From Aspidiotus rigidus (lineage: Eukaryota > Arthropoda > Insecta > Hemiptera > Diaspididae), in assembly GCA_035079385.1 (NCBI GenBank), contig JAVHKY010000040.1, positions 496,001 through 560,000 of the forward strand: a stretch of 64,000 nucleotides of DNA, written 5' to 3'. Every line of letters begins with the position of its first letter. The first letter of the stretch is position 1. The notes under the pieces are model-generated. The model searched no databases and had not been told where the DNA came from. It worked only from the letters and a program-made list of their open reading frames with translations. Position numbers and translations under genes: made by a program. This document shows, in pieces, positions 1 through 10,729 of the stretch.

Positions 1-72
1 ATTGCCCCCTCCCCCCATACACCTTGCTACGGGTGTAATACCTCACTTTTCTAGTTAGAAAAGTCGGTAAAA
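1..72 (-). repeat. Family A terminus, truncated by the window edge
   Basis: The segment reads C-rich, then 'ccttgctacgggtg', then a 9-bp stem-loop (ACTTTTCTA, gt, TAGAAAAGT), and ends in GTCGGTAAAA. The same order ends the family A copies at 26599 and 50614. Read on the minus strand it is the TTTTACCGACTTTTC end. After position 72 the sequence no longer matches other copies, which marks the element boundary. Confidence 0.75.
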
Positions 73-186
73 ACCGTAGAATAGTTCCCTGTTAAAAAAT
101 TATTCATGCATGAAGGAGTAATAAATTCACCGTCGGTGAAAAGCCTGAGCTATCGGGCGATAACGCACCATTATGTTGGAAATTGG

Positions 187-281
187 CGTAATCCACACAC
201 TCCTGAAACGCCGAGAAAACATACACCACACCAAAAATTCCATCGTGCGCAAGAATGCAATACCTCCTAAAGTCGGTAAAA
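187..281 (-). repeat. Short repeat ending in GTCGGTAAAA
   Basis: This stretch matches 10627-10729 in the same orientation: both contain 'gaaacgccgagaaaacat', 'gtgcgcaagaatgcaatacc' and the terminal GTCGGTAAAA. The end is shared with family A, but the body differs. It is probably a short related non-autonomous element or subfamily. Confidence 0.6.
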
Positions 282-724
282 GACGTGCTAACGAAAAACG
301 GGAAATGGCATTGAAGTCAGCGTTGAAAATACTTTAGTAATACTTATTCAAATGACTGCTACAAACGAAAAAATTTTTCTTGTTCAGCAGTGTAATCGAC
401 TATTGGTTTTATTCCATCTTGTACAAATATGTACATAGCACACTACGTACAGTTTTAATGTGCATCACAAGTTGTAACATGTAGTCGTTAAACGCATTAA
501 GTTCATTTTTCTACATGGCGACTTTAAATTTCGAGTTGAGCCCCATCTATACGGTATATGATTTCGCGTAAATTGTCATACTTAGAAAAAACTCCTTGTT
601 TTTGCGCGAACACTCTCCTCTCCTTGTTGGACAAAAGGCCATCTTAAATTTTTACCCTCTCTAAATTCAATTGTCCCGTTTCTGCATGTGCCCCTAGAAA
701 TTATCTCTATGATACACATGGATA

Positions 725-861
725 CCGTAGAACAAATACCTCATAAGCCACAAAAAATTGACATTTTTATTGTCATTTTTGGATTGCAGAGTATGAGAAA
801 CGTGTAAAATAGCAGTTATGTCGACTTTTTTTTTGTGGCTTACAAGGTACTCGTTCTACGG
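725..861. mobile_element. Palindromic MITE with TA target duplication
   Basis: The two ends are inverted copies beginning CCGTAGAAC and continuing for about 45 bp (including 'aagccacaaaaa' on the left and 'tttttttgtggctt' on the right), separated by about 50 bp. A TA dinucleotide flanks each side (723-724 and 862-863). It has no coding capacity. TA duplication and size fit a Tc1/mariner or pogo-type MITE; the superfamily is inferred. Confidence 0.7.
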
Positions 862-863
862 TA

Positions 864-1887
864 TCGATATCTTAATTTGAGGAGAGTTTCGTCGAAACTG
901 TGTGTAATGAGATTTCATTAGCCGGCTGTACAAATTCAAAACGAAATACAAAGAATATATAATATTTGATTTCTTTTTGCTCGTATCTATTACGAGATGT
1001 AAAACCCGCCGTGAAAGGTTGAGACAGATAATTCGTATAGTTTCGATTATTGATTTCTAGTCAATTTCTTAAAATCCTGTCGCAGACAATTTGTACCAGA
1101 AAAACATTTTTCGTGATCTGTTTTATGAATTACTTACCAGGTTTAAATTGCTTGCGAGACATACACCTACATTGATTGGGCAGGATGAATAACAATACCA
1201 AACGTTTGTATATTCCTACGAGTTTCGAATACAAATTTTAAAAATTACAATCAAGTATCTCCACGGAATATTGAGTTATTTTTCTTTTTTCTGGAATAAC
1301 GCAAGAGTATTTTAATGCGTATTTTAATAAGTTTATTCTTCTTTAAATTTTTTCTTCTCACAATCACGCTGTACAATTCATCTTACTGACGTTTAATTTA
1401 ATACGCAAAGATTGCTAAATCGGTATTAATAAATGTCAACCTCTTTTTCTTCCTGAAAAAGTACGTAGTTGCGCCCGCACACCTGACAAAAAAAAATGAG
1501 AGAAGACGTGCCTTATAACACCAATACTACTTCGTTAAGTCTTCACAGCCGTTTCTAGTTACCATTAATTATTGAGTGTTAGATACAGCCTTATTATATT
1601 ATGTGCACTACTACTTGCGCATAAATTTAATTTCGTTCTCAACGTACGCGCGATCTAATTTGTTATAAAAAACTTAAGTGTAATTTTTTTCTTTTTCTTC
1701 AACTGTTCAACAAGTCTCGCATAGGCTATTCCTACATATATTTGTACATATCTAATTTTTCTCTTTTCATGTTTAACGTTGGTTATAACTTGCCTGGTTT
1801 TATTTTCTTATACAAAACTTCAAAAGAACGCGTATTTTATGAATCATTACCAACACCCGAAACGTTACAGCGTTACGTTTTACCGAG
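864..1887. other. Non-coding AT-rich interval
   Basis: No gene, domain-bearing ORF or structured repeat is recognised here. ORFs are under 80 codons and show no family signature. Confidence 0.6.
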
Positions 1888-2021
1888 TTTTACCGACTTT
1901 TCGTAGAAAAGCGAGTATTACACCCGTCACAGTTGTGGCAGAAAGAGGGGGAAATCAACTTTCTCGACGTTTTAGAGGTTATAGATCATCGCTACGTCAT
2001 TAAAAAAATTTCAGGTTTCCT

Positions 2022-2086
<65 letters not shown>

Positions 2087-2968
2087 ATCAAAATTTGTCC
2101 GGGCTTCTCCTCCGAGTCTACTGGGTGGATTTTCTTGAAACTTGGCTACGTTGTGGTGTTATATCTGAAGTTGTGCACCTGCATTTTTTTTGACGATCGG
2201 ATCAGTGGTTCTCCAGATATACCCAATTAAAAAAAAAATTCCCCACTCCTATAACTCTGATATGGTTTGTTCAATTTTTTTCAAATGTTGATATATTGTA
2301 ATTTACATGTCTGAAAATGTAATTGTGAACTTTTGGTGTTGATACGATGTTTGGTTCGTGAGAAATCTCAAATTGAAGCGTGAACTAATTTGATGAAATT
2401 TGCAAATATTCGAGCTACTAATATTTTGTAGTACTAAACTTCAGGTAGTCGCTTTCGTCATCAAAAGCGAAGGGTAACCTTTGATTACGTGGATTGTCAG
2501 TGTAGTTGTAGCTAGTTTTATTCATTTTTTGGGTTACCTGTTCACACACGTAAGGATACGCTCTTTATGAATGAATTTTAAAGATGTGTTCGTTCGTGTT
2601 GAGTCAGTCATGAATGAATGTTGTGTTAGTATAGTATTAGTGCAACAATCCTTTGCGTATAATTTTGTCATTTTTTTGAGTGGTGAAATAGTTTTATATG
2701 TGTGAAAGATTTGCTCGTTTGTGTTGAGTTTCTCATGAATGAATGTTATGTGTGAGTCTACAACAACCAACATTAAAAGATGCTTGAGAATCGGAGATGA
2801 TCAAGAATGAATTAGAGTGGCAAGAGATGTTGAGCATGTGTGTATCTTATTGAGAAAACGATTCATTGAATAAATTGGAGTACTAGAGTTAAAGTTTAAG
2901 CAAAAAACTTGATTGTAGATATAGGTGAAAAGTCGTGTATTGCTTACGCGGCTGCGTAAGCATTTTTT
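1888..2968 (+). mobile_element. Family A copy, both ends present (Helentron-like, non-autonomous)
   Basis: The copy starts TTTTACCGACTTTTC (1888-1902). It then has a C/G-rich tract ('gaaagaggggg'), a (TA)n microsatellite at 2021-2084 and a long AT-rich body. It ends with GAAAAGTCG (2927-2935), a perfect 9-bp stem-loop TGCTTACGC/GCGTAAGCA (2941-2962, 4-nt loop) and TTTTTT. GAAAAGTCG is the inverted complement of the CGACTTTTC near the start, giving a subterminal inverted repeat. The body from 2170 onward is repeated at 37980-38530 and 39595-39809. There is no coding capacity. Terminal repeat plus 3' stem-loop plus internal microsatellite resembles HINE/DINE-1 elements; this classification is inferred. 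Confidence 0.7.
2021..2084. repeat. (TA)n microsatellite inside family A
   Basis: About 64 bp of almost pure TA dinucleotides. The equivalent tract is short at 50461-50474, and it is the site of the solo-LTR-like insertions in the 3.3-kb and 26.2-kb copies. Confidence 0.95.
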
Positions 2969-3135
2969 CTTTCCCTTTCGTTTCCCCCTCCTAGTTATGA
3001 TTAAATTTCTTTACCTTTTTACTGAAATAATACTGTAATATGCGAGAAAGAGAATACAATCGTTCGAATTTGATCCATAGCTATTTGAACTGTGACTTCA
3101 ATGGGCGAGTTCGAATATTTATTCATGACAACACA

Positions 3136-3830
3136 TTTTACCGACTTTTCAAACGAAAAGTCAGGTATTGCTCCCGACACAGTTGTGACGGGGAAGCCGG
3201 GGAAAGAATTTTCTCGATGTTTTAGAGGTCCTAGATCATCCTGAGACTAATAAAAGAATTTCAGGTATCCTTATATATATGTAAGAATGCACGCATTTTT
3301 TTTGTCTTCTACTACTCGCAGGTTTCTTTCTGCATGCAGACTTTATTAGGTATTTCGATAGTTATCTGGTTATCTTCCGAGAGCAGTCAGCTGACCTGCA
3401 TTTCCTACGGGACTCTCGACTTTTTATTTCGATTCAATGTTTACACTGCATCGACATGATTTGTTAAGATTTCACGATCTTACATATATATATCTTATAT
3501 AAGATTTTTTTTGTCCACGGAACTCCTCAAAACCTACCGGTTGTATTCTCGTAAAGTTTGGTCAAGTTGTAGTAGATTATCTGAAGTTGGGCATGTGCAT
3601 TTTCTTCTGAGATTGGATGAATAGTTGAGTTATCCTCAATTTTCCTCGAATTTCTTTGTGTTTTTTCTCAAAAAGTAACAATCTTATTATCTTCATATCA
3701 CTGCATTACGTCATAGTGTATTCAATCTTATTGCTCTGTAATTTTTGTATCGATTGGACAAGTGGTTCGTGAGTAATTCTCAAAATATGAGTATGTACAG
3801 AGCCGTAAGAGCTAAATCTTGCTTATTCAA
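3136..3830 (+). repeat. Family A partial copy, interrupted by a solo-LTR-like insertion
   Basis: It begins TTTTACCGACTTTTC, then a stem-loop (GACTTTTC, aaac, GAAAAGTC), 'cgatgttttagaggtcctag' and a TA tract, in the same order as 1888-2020. After the insertion at 3280-3484 it resumes with 'ttgtccacggaactcctc' and text similar to 25960-26220 read in reverse. No 3' stem-loop was found, so the copy is truncated somewhere near 3830. Confidence 0.6.
3280..3484 (-). mobile_element. Solo-LTR-like insertion (TGTAAG...CTTACA)
   Basis: A 205-bp segment with TG/CA-type ends (TGTAAGA...TCTTACA on either strand) lies inside the TA tract of a family A copy. Read on the minus strand it aligns along its length with 26237-26448, sharing 'gtcgag', 'aggtcagctgactgc' and 'tctcggaag' blocks. 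An AATAAA lies inside. Flanks are TATA/TATA, but they are within a microsatellite, so the duplication is not decisive. It could instead be a short-TIR MITE. Confidence 0.5.
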
Positions 3831-5798
3831 TTTATTTGAGTCTTTTTGCCACGTGATAAAGCATCATACACCTATTGGCTGTAAAAACTTCTCATTACCA
3901 GTCATATATGATTGAAAAAATTCGACGTTTATTGGAAACGTTAAACAAACGTTGCGCGTAAGCGATGGACTGAATAATTGGCCGTGTATTTTATAATTAC
4001 TGCGTTATGCAGGTATGCATGGCATTTTTTTTTTTTTTTTTTTCTACGTTATCGCAATAGGCTCATAGCCTGAACGCTGGGGAGTAACACGGGAGTAATG
4101 AAATTTAGGTAAAGACAAAGAAGTGGAAGTTTCATTGGCCATTTCAATTTTCCTCATCTACAGTATGTTTTGATTTTTGTCATTATCGACTTCATAATAT
4201 CTCACTGTATTTTTGGAAATGGACAGTCAGGTTAATACTTTGAGATTCTTCTAAATCACCTAAGTTTTATATTTTAATTTTAATAGAGCCATGTTCCGTT
4301 CTTCTATTTAGAGTTTAATGTATGTACTTATAGGGAGAGAAAGCTATAAGTCGACTCCATTCTGAGTTATTTCCCATGAATACCTGTACTTGGAAATTAT
4401 AAAAGTACCCATTAAAAAGATTAGAAATGAAAATTGGCGCTAGAATATGGATTCGTCCCACTGTGCAACATGAGTTATGCGGACTTGGTAGACTCAAGAG
4501 GAAGCATCAGATTGGTAGCTTCTATTCTTTGTGCTTGTAAATTACACTACGCAATTCATTCTATCATTTTGAAATCAAAAAATCAAGACTGAGACGAAAA
4601 ACTTTGGACTAACTGAGAAAAATGCTTGCATAATGAGCAAAAACATGTAGAAAATGAAGCACGTTTTTCGTGTTTCAGGGGGCCGTAACATGGGCAGGGG
4701 ACAATAGATGACAAAAAATGATAGCGTTCCGTTTAGAGGACATCTTGAGCAACAAATTGCACCAGTAGGTTAACCTCCGCTCGTCCCCGCTAAAAAGTAC
4801 TACTCCAATAATACTTGGTACTACCGCACTAATTTAATATCATACATAATTATGCACTGTACTTACGTTTTTATGGAGGGAACAAACCAAAAATGGATTT
4901 GGAACTTGAAAATATATCCACAATCACGGAAATAATCAGCATCATGCGAATAGTAGTACAGAACAGGAGTAAACCATGTGCGTTTCACTTGGTACGATGT
5001 TTCTGTCAAACAGCTGTTTTGTCATCACCATCATTTCTCGTCATTCTGAAACCGGTTCTGCCGTCACCCTAGCGATGAGCGGCGCCGATTCGAGTTTTTC
5101 AATGTATTCACAAACGTTCTACCAGACTAACCCTTTATTATGGCACCATCACTTTTTCCTATTTTTGGCACGCTAGAAGATGGATTTGTCCCACTGTGCG
5201 CCGGGTTTTGATACGTTTCATGTCTTTGCTGTGACCTCTTCCCTAATCTCGAAATTTGCGTCCATACGTCTAGTCGTACGTCCATGACCACTAGCTTATA
5301 CTAAGCTTATATGTACTAGACCTATACATGTACAATATACCAGAGGTAGGCAAGGAAGGGCTCAGAAACCCTAGTCTTTCACTTACCTAATTCCGAAACG
5401 TGTGTCGTATAAAGAATAGAACTGGACTTTCACTGGACTAAGAGCTTGTGAGCCCGTGAGAGCTAGTCAACTTAGCATTCAATATACTCTAGAGAACTAG
5501 TTAGCTTTAAAAAAAAATAGAGCGCTAATTAGCTTGACAATGACTACAGTATGTTGGACTTGAATAACAATAAAATTAACCAGTACAGAACTAACATACA
5601 CTATGATAGACATTAAACATGATAGAATTTACTGGTTTCACCTACATATAAATACCCTCACATCCTGAAATTTAATTTTATAAGCCCTATTTGACTCATT
5701 CTTAAGGGTACAGTCTTTCGTATTAGTAAAAATGTGTTCAAGCATGGTAGGACAGTAATAAGCTGGTTGAAAATCACGGATTATAAAATTGGGTAAAT
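3830..5798. other. Non-coding interval
   Basis: It holds a poly-T tract (about 4024-4043) and a segment rich in 'ctag' words around 5280-5530. No gene or classifiable repeat is recognised. Confidence 0.5.
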
Positions 5799-6165
5799 GT
5801 GTGAGGGTGTTTATAGAGGTGAAATAAGTCGCCAACTGAAAATAAAAGAAGAACAGCATATTGAAGCTTGGAAATCTAATTTTGTAGGTGAGTCTGCTTT
5901 TGCTGATCACCTTACATCGCAAAACCCATGAGTTTAAAGAGGGTTCTATTACTCCGCTCCATAATGAGAGTTCCTACAAAAAACGCATTGCTTTTGAAAA
6001 TATTGAAATCGTCCGCCATAAAAAAATGACAATGAAGTTTTTCTCAACGAATTTATTCCGGAAGATGAATTTATCGAAATATTTACTACTCTGGGCATGA
6101 ATCCGTCGTATTCTTTCTTCCCTCCTTCTCGCGTCATCGTTTTCCTGCTCATACTGTATGTGTGT
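5799..6165 (+). pseudogene. Penelope-like element GIY-YIG endonuclease fragment
   Basis: Conceptual translation across a stop and a frameshift gives blocks such as VYRGEISRQLKIKEEQH, GESAFADHL, YKKRIAFENIEIVRH and LNEFIPEDEFIEI. The same blocks occur in the same order in the better-preserved Penelope-like copy at 49056-50031 (GETSRQMKVRVAEH, GESAFADHL, RKRIALENIEIIRH). These blocks match the C-terminal GIY-YIG domain of Penelope-like reverse transcriptases, including the Arg of the SRQ motif and the Glu of ENIE. The fragment has an in-frame TGA near 5929 and a frameshift near 6040, lacks the reverse transcriptase and cannot be functional. It is more diverged from the 49-kb copy than that copy's two arms are from each other, so it is an older insertion. 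Confidence 0.75.
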
Positions 6166-6273
6166 TTCAGTACGTGTTTTTGATGCTTTGAGAAGGGCTG
6201 TTTAGCCGCAAGCTGGCTCAGCTTATATTTGTACTGTGTCTTATGAGGTTTGTCAATAAAATTATAAAAACTA

Positions 6274-6888
6274 CTAGCGGTTGGCGGCGCGCCTCTGGCG
6301 CGCCACCAACCGCCAGCTGTGTGTCGAGTAGATATCTGTGTTTTGTAAATATTTGGATTTCAACGGTAAGAGCTAACTTGACAGGTAAAGGCTGTATTGC
6401 AGCAAAAAACGGACTAATTCAATATTTTACCAGTCGCAATGATTAAGGAAATTGATGGACAGAACACACACAAACACACACACACACTCTCTCTCTCTCC
6501 CCTGTGATTCTGAAATTAGACTCATTTGAAAGGAAATTCCAGGGCTACAATTTTTGTTCTCTTCAATTTTTCATAAAAATGAGTAAATAATTGAATTTTT
6601 AGAACTGTGAGGTTTAACGCGTTTGAACATTTGGAACAACGTGTACAGTGAGAAGCAGTTTTACTACGTTGGAATTTATCGTTTTTTACCATTTAGTTTT
6701 TTGCTCGTTATACTCCATCCAGAAGGAGTCAGAACGTTGAAATTGATCTAGAACTTTACCCGGATAAAAATAAAGACTTTCAAAAAATACTACACCTCAA
6801 TAGTCAAAGCGTTCGAATAACGGGCGTACAAACATATCATCGTTGTCGCAGTCGCGTTTCTATAGACAGTGAGACAAACATTCTAAGA
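6274..6888 (-). mobile_element. Non-autonomous Helitron, both ends present
   Basis: On the minus strand it starts at an A^TC site (6888, TCTTAGAATGTTTGTCTC). It ends with a strong GC-rich hairpin (GGCGCGCC, aga, GGCGCGCC, inside GCGGTTGG arms) followed by CTAG and a T (6277-6273). Those are the canonical Helitron ends. The body aligns with the plus-strand elements at 33929 and 35092, sharing 'tgtagcccctgtaatttcc' (33929/35092 orientation) and 'ctgtattgcagcaaaaaacg' (this element on the plus strand). A (CA)n(CT)n tract lies near 6465-6500. No Rep/helicase coding sequence is present. Confidence 0.8.
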
Positions 6889-7662
6889 TTTCCGTACTTC
6901 CAGTAACGTTGAGAAAATAAAAAGAACTCACCTCTAACGTGCTGCAATTTAGAAGATAGCACCAAAATCCGGTTCTCAAGAATACAGGACGTGAGAGTAG
7001 GAGAGAAATACAGGAGACAGTTGCGTGTAGTTACCCGATATTTTTTTATATAAGTACACTGAAAAAAAGCTTAAGCAAAACCGACCTTTCCTGCCTTATT
7101 TTCTACATCTCTACTTTTTTTTTTCATTTTATTCATTATTGGCTACATTATATTATTTAATTGTTTTTGTTTCCAACAGCTAATAAACTTTGTTTTCCAA
7201 ATGAGCAAAGCTCTCTAAGTATTATTTTCTTTCATTCACTCTTCTATATCAGTTATCTACACACAAATACCCCACTCCACCTCCCACTTCAATGATTGGA
7301 ATATCCGTCAAAAATGTTCAATCATCAAACATGAAAGAATTATTATTCACACTAAAGGAAATGAAAATGAAATCATTACTTCATAACGGCAAAATGACAT
7401 CGTTTCATGATACAAATTCATTTTCAAAACTTGCCAAGCATTATTTTTTATTCAATCTCGTGTACTGATAATACACAACTTACAACCCCCTCCCCTTCTG
7501 AGAAAGAAACACTTTTCGCGCACAAGTCGGTAACACTCTTCATTTTTACAAGCAACATTCATTCTTGCAGGATGGTTAACGAACTGACGTTCGATTTACC
7601 CCGCTCCGAATTGTTCTAAATTAAAATGGAAAATTCTCAAAAACTACCAATCCGATTTTCAA
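6889..7662. other. Non-coding interval
   Basis: No gene or repeat with recognisable ends. A 70-codon ORF at 7407-7619 has no family signature. Confidence 0.5.
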
Positions 7663-8328
7663 AAAAACAAGACTGAGTCGCCATGCGCCTCAGTGTCCGG
7701 GTCTCTTAGTTCTTTTTTTTCTAATTGACTGTTACGTGACGGAAATGTATTTTCTAATTTTTTTCAAAAGATTAAGAGCTTTTTTTCCTATTATGATGTA
7801 GAGCTCAAGAAATCTCGATTTTTCCTATGTCAAAATCTGGAAACCAAGAGGTCTGCATCTTTGTTCCATTCAGATCTGGAATCTTAGAGACTTAATATTT
7901 GCACATACGGTAGGTATATTACCATTAAGGAAGTATCAAGAAGAAACTTTTTTGAAGCCTGTCCAAAAATTTGAAAAATGCTATGAAAAAACAATCATAG
8001 GTGACACAGAATAATTATGTAATACGTGCAGTATTAATCAAACGATATACATTACCTTATCATCAATATTCATTATTGACGAAGACTGTACGAGAAATAA
8101 AATTTGCTAGGAAAAAATAAAACCTCAAGAGACAGAGAATGTATGTCTTAATGAAAAACTTCCTGAAATTTAGAAATTGCCATGCAAATATAAAATCTCG
8201 AGTAACAGAGAACGTATGTATTACTTGAGTGAGTGACGTCACAACACATTTTTCCGGTAAGAACTTTTTTTTTTTTTTTCGCAATTGCATAAGGGCTCTT
8301 GCTTTGCCAGAGGCAAGAGCCCCAAAAA
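7663..8328 (+). repeat. Family C repeat with stem-loops at both ends
   Basis: It starts 'aaacaagactgagtcgccat' with a near-palindrome ACTGAGTCGCC/GCGCCTCAGT. It ends with a perfect 10-bp stem GGGCTCTTGC/GCAAGAGCCC (8293-8322) followed by an A-run. The same element is present in reverse orientation at 59150-59778 with the same ends, and a diverged copy lies near 13630-14370. There is no coding capacity. The superfamily is unknown; terminal stem-loops without TIRs suggest a rolling-circle-type non-autonomous element, but this is inference. Confidence 0.65.
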
Positions 8329-8434
8329 TGACCCTATTCGCTCTAGTGCAAACATAAAACTTCAATAATTCTCAATTTCATAGATATAAATCGACCTAAC
8401 AGCAATCGATAACATTCGCGCACCAATAAAAGTA

Positions 8435-10576
8435 CAGTAGAAATCACTTAGAACGAGTCCGCATAGAACGAACAACCGGCTAGAACGGCCAAATTGCGCG
8501 GTCCCGGCGTAAACGCCATACAAACAATGTTAAAATTCACTGCTTACAACGAGTTCATTTAGAACGAGATATCGGTTAGAACAACCCAATTTCAGTGCAT
8601 ACGGATGACAAATAATCATTTACAGCGAGGATGGCTAGAATTTTTCTAGATTCATGAGCTTGTCTGAACATGTTTATTGATAGATGGAAGAATGAAAAGA
8701 ATTAGTGAGACTATTCTTGTTAGTTGATGTGGATGTGCAAGCCTATCGCTGAATTTATTTTAAAATGTCAAAAAAAAGACATCAATTTTCTATTGAAGAA
8801 AAACTGGCGATTGTGTGTCGTTTAGAAAACGGTGAAAGTAATGTTTCGATTGCAAAAGAATTTCAAACAGGGTCCTCAACAATTTCAACGATATGGAAGA
8901 GCCGAGAAAAAATCAAAGCGGAATCAAGTAACACAATATCATCGAGTAAACGTTTTCGATCAGCTAGCTATCCAGAACTCGACAGTGCACTTCTTTTGTG
9001 GTTCAAACAGCAACGTGCATTAAACATTCCCATAAATAGTGTCGTACTGCAAGGGAAAGCAAGTCATCGCGGATCATTATTGAATTTAGGACCAGATTTC
9101 AGCTGCTCAGCATCCTGGATTCAACGTTTTAAAAAACGACATGACATTACATTTGGAAAAGTTTCTGGTGAGTCTGCTGCTGTGGATGTTGATGTCTGCA
9201 AAAACTGGCTACGTGATGTTTGGCCCAATATTCGAAAAGGTTACAGCGACGATGATATTTTTAATGCTGACGAGGCTGGAGTTTTTTTCAGACTGCTGCC
9301 GGACAGAACTCTACATTTCCGAGGTGAGTCGTGTGCAGGAGGAAAACTCTCTAAAGAAAGAATAACCGTCCTTGTAGCAGCCAATATGTCAGGGACAGAG
9401 AAGAAAAAGTTGTGGGTTATAGGAAAATCGAAAAAACCGCGTTGTTTTAAAAATGTGTCATCACTACCTCTACGATAATAACACAAAAGCATGGATGACA
9501 TCATACCTTTTCGAAAAAATTTTGGTTTCATGGGATAATGAACTGCGCAAGAAAAAAAGAAAAATATTATTGCTAGTCGATAACTGTCCGGCACACTGTA
9601 AAGTGAAATTGAAATTTATTCAACTAATTTTTTTACCTCCCAACACTACGGCAGTACTCCAGCCCATGGACCAGGGTGTTATTAGATCGCTTAAAGCACT
9701 TTACAGAAAGTTTTTGGTGCTTAAAATTATCGAAAATTTTGATCGCAACGTCGAAACCAAAATCACAATCCTCGATGCAATTCTTCTGTTGTCGAAAGCA
9801 TGGAACAATGTCAAGTCAACTACAATTGCAAATTGCTTCAGCCATGCTGGTTTTTCAGATACCCCCCTACAAGAACAATCTGATGAAGTTGCTGAATTAC
9901 AAGAGCTTTTACCTGTTGTGAATTGCGACATAAATGCTACTGATTTTGTTGACATAGACAACACTGTAGTAGTAGCTGAAATAGTTTCTGACGAAGATTT
10001 GGTGCATTCTGTGCTCGAAGAAGAAAATGACCCCCCCCCCCCCCCCCTGAAGAAACCGATTCAGATTTTGGTATTCCGCCAACTACTTCGGAGGCACACG
10101 CTGCTATGCATCTCTTACAAACGTTTTTCACGACTAAGGATCTCACAGATTCTGAACAACAGGCTATTAAAGTGCTAGATTCCGCTCTCGATTCTTATTT
10201 TCGTATGCAAGCTACCAAGCAAACTCTTATGGATAATTTTTTAATCAAATGAGATTTGTACATAGGATACCGATAATGATACAGTACTTACGTTCAGCAT
10301 ATGCACACAGTATTATGAATTTACCTAGAACTTAGATGATGATGAACATGTTATGCATGCTTGTAAGTACATGTATGTACCTACTGTAAATTGTTTATAA
10401 GAAAAAACAGTTGAATTTTTTGTTGACTGAATTGCTTTGTATGAGTTCTCGTTGTACCTGAAAAAAAAACTTGATAGAGCGAGCCCTCGTTGTAACTGAA
10501 TTCGGATAGTGCGAGCATCGGTTAGAACGAGCAAATCTCCCGGTCCCTTGACGCTCGTTGTAAGTGATTTCTACTG
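8435..10576 (+). mobile_element. Tigger/pogo DNA transposon with TIRs and TA duplication
   Basis: Inverted ends CAGTAGAAATCACTTA, extending about 21 bp with one mismatch, flank a transposase reading frame. Each end abuts a TA (8433-8434, 10577-10578), the duplication typical of Tc1/mariner-pogo. Inside the ends are repeated short words, TTAGAACGAG and TTACAACGAG, at 8449, 8544 and 8560 on the left, with the related forms around 10495 and 10520 on the right. These may be subterminal transposase-binding repeats. At 2142 bp it is a near-full-length element for this group. Confidence 0.92.
8765..10252 (+). pseudogene. Tigger/pogo-type DDD transposase with two frameshifts
   Basis: The reading frame from ATG 8765 carries an N-terminal psq/CENP-B-type helix-turn-helix (about residues 1-50, QFSIEEKLAIVCRLENGES). 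A second CENP-B/Tc5-type DNA-binding helix-turn-helix follows (about 70-130). Next is the start of the DDE_1 catalytic domain, with the first Asp at residue 169 (FNADEAG). The frame is lost at about 9468-9478. The catalytic core continues in another frame with LLVDNCPAH (second Asp) and LQPMDQGVI (third Asp), 29 residues apart. A second frame change falls in the 18-C tract near 10030-10047. It returns translation to the original frame and a Tigger-like C-terminus that ends at TGA 10250-10252. All three catalytic Asp codons survive, but the two breaks mean no full-length enzyme can be made from this copy. The second break lies in a homopolymer, so a sequencing error there is possible. Confidence 0.9.
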
Positions 10577-10626
10577 TACATACGTTACATACATACGTAT
10601 GTATGAATTTAATCCAATGTTAAAAT

Positions 10627-10729
10627 CGTAATCCACACGCTCTGAAACGCCGAGAAAACATCCCCATCCCACACCAAAAATTAAATTCCACCGTGCGCAA
10701 GAATGCAATACCTCCAAAAGTCGGTAAAA
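10627..10729 (-). repeat. Short repeat ending in GTCGGTAAAA, second copy
   Basis: This is the direct counterpart of 187-281, with the same internal blocks and terminal GTCGGTAAAA. It lies about 50 bp from the Tigger right end. Confidence 0.6.

Noticed and set aside
2941..2968. Stem-loop plus T-run as a bacterial-type terminator
   Set aside because: It recurs at the same end of several dispersed family A copies and is better explained as a transposon terminus.
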